64,000 bases of DNA from Dyadobacter koreensis (GTDB taxonomy: Bacteria > Bacteroidota > Bacteroidia > Cytophagales > Spirosomataceae): the NCBI RefSeq assembly GCF_900108855.1, contig NZ_FNXY01000005.1, positions 202,617-266,616 on the forward strand. Reading direction: 5' to 3'. Numbering within the stretch: position 1 is the stretch's first letter; each line of letters starts with the position of its first letter. Shown one piece after another: positions 61,783 through 64,000 of this stretch. Under the pieces are notes generated by a model. That model saw only the letters and a list, made by a program, of their open reading frames with translations, was not told where the DNA came from and made no database searches. The position numbers and the translations under genes are program-made.

Positions 61783-61821
61783 AAAACTAGATTCCAGGAA
61801 TACCTGTTTAGCTTAACATTA

Positions 61822-62274
61822 ATGGAAAATTTCAGAAAAATTACAGTTAGCAAGCGCATTGCGATGGTTGCCCATGATAACAGAAAAGTAGAATTACTGG
61901 ATTGGGCAAATTCCAACCGGGAGCAGCTTTCAAAAAATAAGTTATACGCCACAGGAACAACCGGAAAATTACTCGAGGCGTTGCTCAATCAGCCCGTTGA
62001 ATTGCTTTTAAGCGGCCCGCTTGGCGGTGATCAGCAGGTTGGATCTATGATAGCAGAGGAAAGAATCGATTTGCTTGTTTTTTTCTGGGACCCAATGTCC
62101 GCGCAGCCGCATGATCCGGATGTGAAAGCATTGCTAAGATTATGCGTCGTTTGGAATATTCCTGTAGCCTCTAACCGGGCAACTGCTGATTTCATTTTTA
62201 CCTCTCCACTGATGAACGAGGATTATATCGCTGTCCAAACCGATTATACGAAATATTTGAACCGCGTTGTCTGA
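61822..62274 (+). CDS. mgsA: methylglyoxal synthase
   Basis: 150 residues. Converts dihydroxyacetone phosphate to methylglyoxal and phosphate, a bypass of lower glycolysis used under phosphate limitation. IAMVAHDNRKVELLDWANSN, LYATGTTGKLLEAL, LLLSGPLGGDQQVGSMIAE with the catalytic Asp of GGDQQ, and FFWDPMSAQPHDPDVKALLRLCVVWNIPVASNRATADFIF with the HDPD His are all present. Normal length. It lies between the glycosyltransferase and a thioredoxin-like gene. Confidence 0.95.
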   Translation: MENFRKITVSKRIAMVAHDNRKVELLDWANSNREQLSKNKLYATGTTGKLLEALLNQPVELLLSGPLGGDQQVGSMIAEERIDLLVFFWDPMSAQPHDPDVKALLRLCVVWNIPVASNRATADFIFTSPLMNEDYIAVQTDYTKYLNRVV

Positions 62275-62303
62275 ACTGAAATGCGGCTGTTGGGGTTTTT
62301 TCT

Positions 62304-62942
62304 ATGAACAAAAATACTTTCATGAGGAACTTAGCGGATTTATTTCAGAACGGGACGGAGCGGAAAATTTATTCTTATTCGGATTATATGTTATTGATGG
62401 AACTGGTTGTTATGGAGCAAAGAACAACCGGTCCAAAACAATCGGAAGAACTTAATGATTACACAAAACTCAATCTGCATAGAATGCAGCGGCTGAATAA
62501 AACTGTTGTTCTCAGTGAAAGTTTGAAAATAGCAGTTAGCCAAATTCAGTTTCCACAAACCTGGTATGTACTGACGGAAGCGTGGTGTGGAGATGCAGCG
62601 CAAAATATTCCCGTGTTGGCCGCAGTTGCAAAGTTAAATCCGCTTGTTGATCTCCAATTATTATTGAGAGACGAGAACCCTGACCTGATGGATTTATACT
62701 TGACGAACGGAGGCAAATCTATTCCAAAATTAATTGCTGTTGATGGAGCATTTAACGAGATTTTTAACTGGGGGCCGCGTCCGGCAGGAGCACAGCATAT
62801 GATGGAAGAGTACAAAAAAAATCCTGTGAAATCGTATAAAGAATTTGGAGAGGATATCCACAAATGGTATGCGGCTGATAAAACTCTGTCGGTTCAAAAA
62901 GAATTATTGGACATATTGGAAGGTGTTTTAATAGATAAGTAA
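62304..62942 (+). CDS. thioredoxin family protein with a single cysteine
   Basis: 212 residues. The thioredoxin-like domain starts near residue 85 with TWYVLTEAWCGDAAQNIPVLAAVAKLNPLVDLQLLLRDENPDLMDLYLTNGGKSIPKLIAVDG, where the active-site position reads WCGDAA with one cysteine instead of CxxC; SIPKLI keeps the cis-Pro. The WCGD(A/S) form is a known subset of Bacillota and Bacteroidota thioredoxin-fold proteins. N-terminal ~80 residues are helical. It is cytoplasmic, with no signal peptide. 30 bases after mgsA, probably cotranscribed. Confidence 0.88.
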   Translation: MNKNTFMRNLADLFQNGTERKIYSYSDYMLLMELVVMEQRTTGPKQSEELNDYTKLNLHRMQRLNKTVVLSESLKIAVSQIQFPQTWYVLTEAWCGDAAQNIPVLAAVAKLNPLVDLQLLLRDENPDLMDLYLTNGGKSIPKLIAVDGAFNEIFNWGPRPAGAQHMMEEYKKNPVKSYKEFGEDIHKWYAADKTLSVQKELLDILEGVLIDK

Positions 62943-63032
62943 GATTTTTCAGAGTTTACTCTATCTTTGCAATAGGCTTATTTTCGGAACTTCCGGATGT
63001 CGTTATGAATTGAAAATTGAGACCTGCTAACA

Positions 63033-64000
63033 TTGTCCACTTATTTCAAAAATATATCAGAGGGAATTAATACCACTTTAACGGGTATGAAGCTGACGTT
63101 GCGTCATTTATTTGCCGCAAAAAACCGTCGGGTAAACAATGATATCCGTACAAGTAATTTCTTCGATTTGCAGGATGGTCTGGTGACTATCCAGTATCCT
63201 CAGGAAACAATTCCAATTCCCGATAATGGACGATATAGGCTTCATAATGAGATTGATGACTGTATTGTTTGCGACAAATGTGTAAAAGTTTGTCCTGTTG
63301 ACTGCATTGAGATAGAGCCAATTAAAGCTATTGAAGAAGTAGGACGCGCTTCTGACGGTTCTCCGATTCGGCTTTATGCTGCCAAGTTTGATATTGACAT
63401 GGCGAAATGCTGTTATTGCGGCCTTTGCACGACCGTTTGTCCAACGGAATGCCTGACGATGACAAAGACTTTCGACTACAGTGAAGTCGATATTCGGGAT
63501 ATGGTTTATAATTTCGGAAACCTGACTGTGGATGAGGCACAGGAAAAACGAGATTTGCTTGAACAATTCCAGAAAGAAAAGGAAGCTTTAAAGGCGGCAC
63601 AAAAATCAGGAGCTCCTTCGGAAGTTGCTGCAAAATCTCCTGTCGCTCGTCCCGCTTTTAAACCAACAATTAAACCAAAGCAAGAGGAGATAACGGCAAA
63701 GGAAGACTCAGATGAGGTCGCGATACCAAGACCGAAGCCTGTTTTTCAACCTAAAAAACCAATAACCGTTGAAGCCAAAGCAGATAGCGGAATTTCACCT
63801 GAAGAACCAGGAGTTGAAAAGCCTGCGGCCAGTCTACCGTTTAAGCCGTCAATGAAACCGAAAGCTCCGGTTTCTGATATTCCCGAATCCGAAAGTAAAG
63901 AAATTAAGAATGAAGAAGTAAAATCAAAACCGGCTTTCCGTCCTACGATGAAACCTAAAACATCGGTTTCTGATGTTCCTGAATTACCGGTTGAAGAGAT
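63033..64000 (+). CDS. nuoI: NuoI-like 4Fe-4S subunit of complex I with an extended C-terminal tail (cut by window edge)
   Basis: At least 322 residues; the frame is open to the right edge. TLTGMKLTLRHLFAAKNRRVN is the NuoI N-terminus. Cluster 1: DDCIVCDKCVKVCPVDCIEIE with Cys77, 80, 83, 87. Cluster 2: AKCCYCGLCTTVCPTECL with Cys126, 129, 132, 136. The body DMVYNFGNLTVDEAQEKRDLLEQFQKEKEALK follows. From ~195 on, a tail repeats PAFKPTIKPK, PFKPSMKPKAPVSDIPE, PAFRPTMKPKTSVSDVPE, which normal NuoI (~160-200 residues) lacks. A TTG at 63033 fits the family better than the ATG at 63087; a TGA lies 5 codons upstream of the TTG. Other nuo genes would be expected outside the window. Confidence 0.88.
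   Translation, partial: MSTYFKNISEGINTTLTGMKLTLRHLFAAKNRRVNNDIRTSNFFDLQDGLVTIQYPQETIPIPDNGRYRLHNEIDDCIVCDKCVKVCPVDCIEIEPIKAIEEVGRASDGSPIRLYAAKFDIDMAKCCYCGLCTTVCPTECLTMTKTFDYSEVDIRDMVYNFGNLTVDEAQEKRDLLEQFQKEKEALKAAQKSGAPSEVAAKSPVARPAFKPTIKPKQEEITAKEDSDEVAIPRPKPVFQPKKPITVEAKADSGISPEEPGVEKPAASLPFKPSMKPKAPVSDIPESESKEIKNEEVKSKPAFRPTMKPKTSVSDVPELPVEE

Overview
The window is chromosomal DNA of a Bacteroidota bacterium, most likely a Cytophagales/Spirosomataceae member close to Dyadobacter (genus is inference). The evidence is the Bacteroidota promoter signature TTTG-N19-TAnnTTTG (perfect before tRNA-Phe at 53401-53431), scarce Shine-Dalgarno sequences, type IX secretion and gliding genes (porT beside ubiE, gldH, several CHU_C-type secreted proteins), a B-type succinate dehydrogenase/fumarate reductase, lipoproteins and many Bacteroidota-restricted families. 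Gene density is high and uniform. I see no insertion sequence, prophage, CRISPR array or rRNA.

Layout. 1-444: start of a secreted adhesin-like gene running off the left edge. 867-4504: sdhCAB. 4706-9498: leftward block with OmpH/Skp, two small membrane proteins, a penicillin acylase and CutC. 9819-13395: DUF2795 protein, AlbA_2 (Schlafen-like) regulator, SSB-tailed DUF3127 protein, cystathionine gamma-synthase, VTT membrane protein. 13521-19598: a catabolic-looking locus of a sodium:solute symporter, an aldolase of the DapA/NanA family, a secreted SUMF1-sialidase fusion, an orphan sigma region-2 protein and an AraC regulator. 19689-23412: DoxX, MFS transporter, alpha/beta hydrolase and a DUF2281-PIN toxin-antitoxin pair. 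23512-26200: prfB with programmed +1 frameshift, divergent from lpdA. 26403-33129: nucleotidyltransferase-like protein, hybrid histidine kinase, ChbG-like deacetylase, an apparently degenerate metallo-beta-lactamase-fold protein, a barrel-like protein and a META lipoprotein. 33187-35960: rfaE1, GNAT, ribBA. 36145-41602: two paralogous T9SS-exported proteins, YbaB and a GT2 glycosyltransferase. 41583-50841: PspC, cold-shock protein, LysS, an AsmA-like giant, a PhoB-like regulator, an AI-2E permease, GldH. 51009-53194: HdrB/HdrC-like Fe-S pair. 53458-57242: tRNA-Phe, a nuclease-like protein, a barrel protein, ubiE-porT, two identical tRNA-Val genes. 57315-64000: phosphoesterase, heparinase-like lyase overlapping a WbuB-like glycosyltransferase, mgsA, a thioredoxin-like protein, and a NuoI-like ferredoxin subunit with a repetitive C-terminal tail, cut by the right edge.

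Most of the window is core metabolism and envelope biology. The parts most worth a second look are the symporter/aldolase/SUMF1-sialidase locus, whose FGE-like domain lacks the catalytic cysteines; the MBL-like protein that seems to have lost its metal ligands; two candidate operators (TAACAAT boxes at 21633-21677 and an inverted repeat at 53237-53254); the NuoI tail; and a divergent gene pair whose start codons share one CATG.
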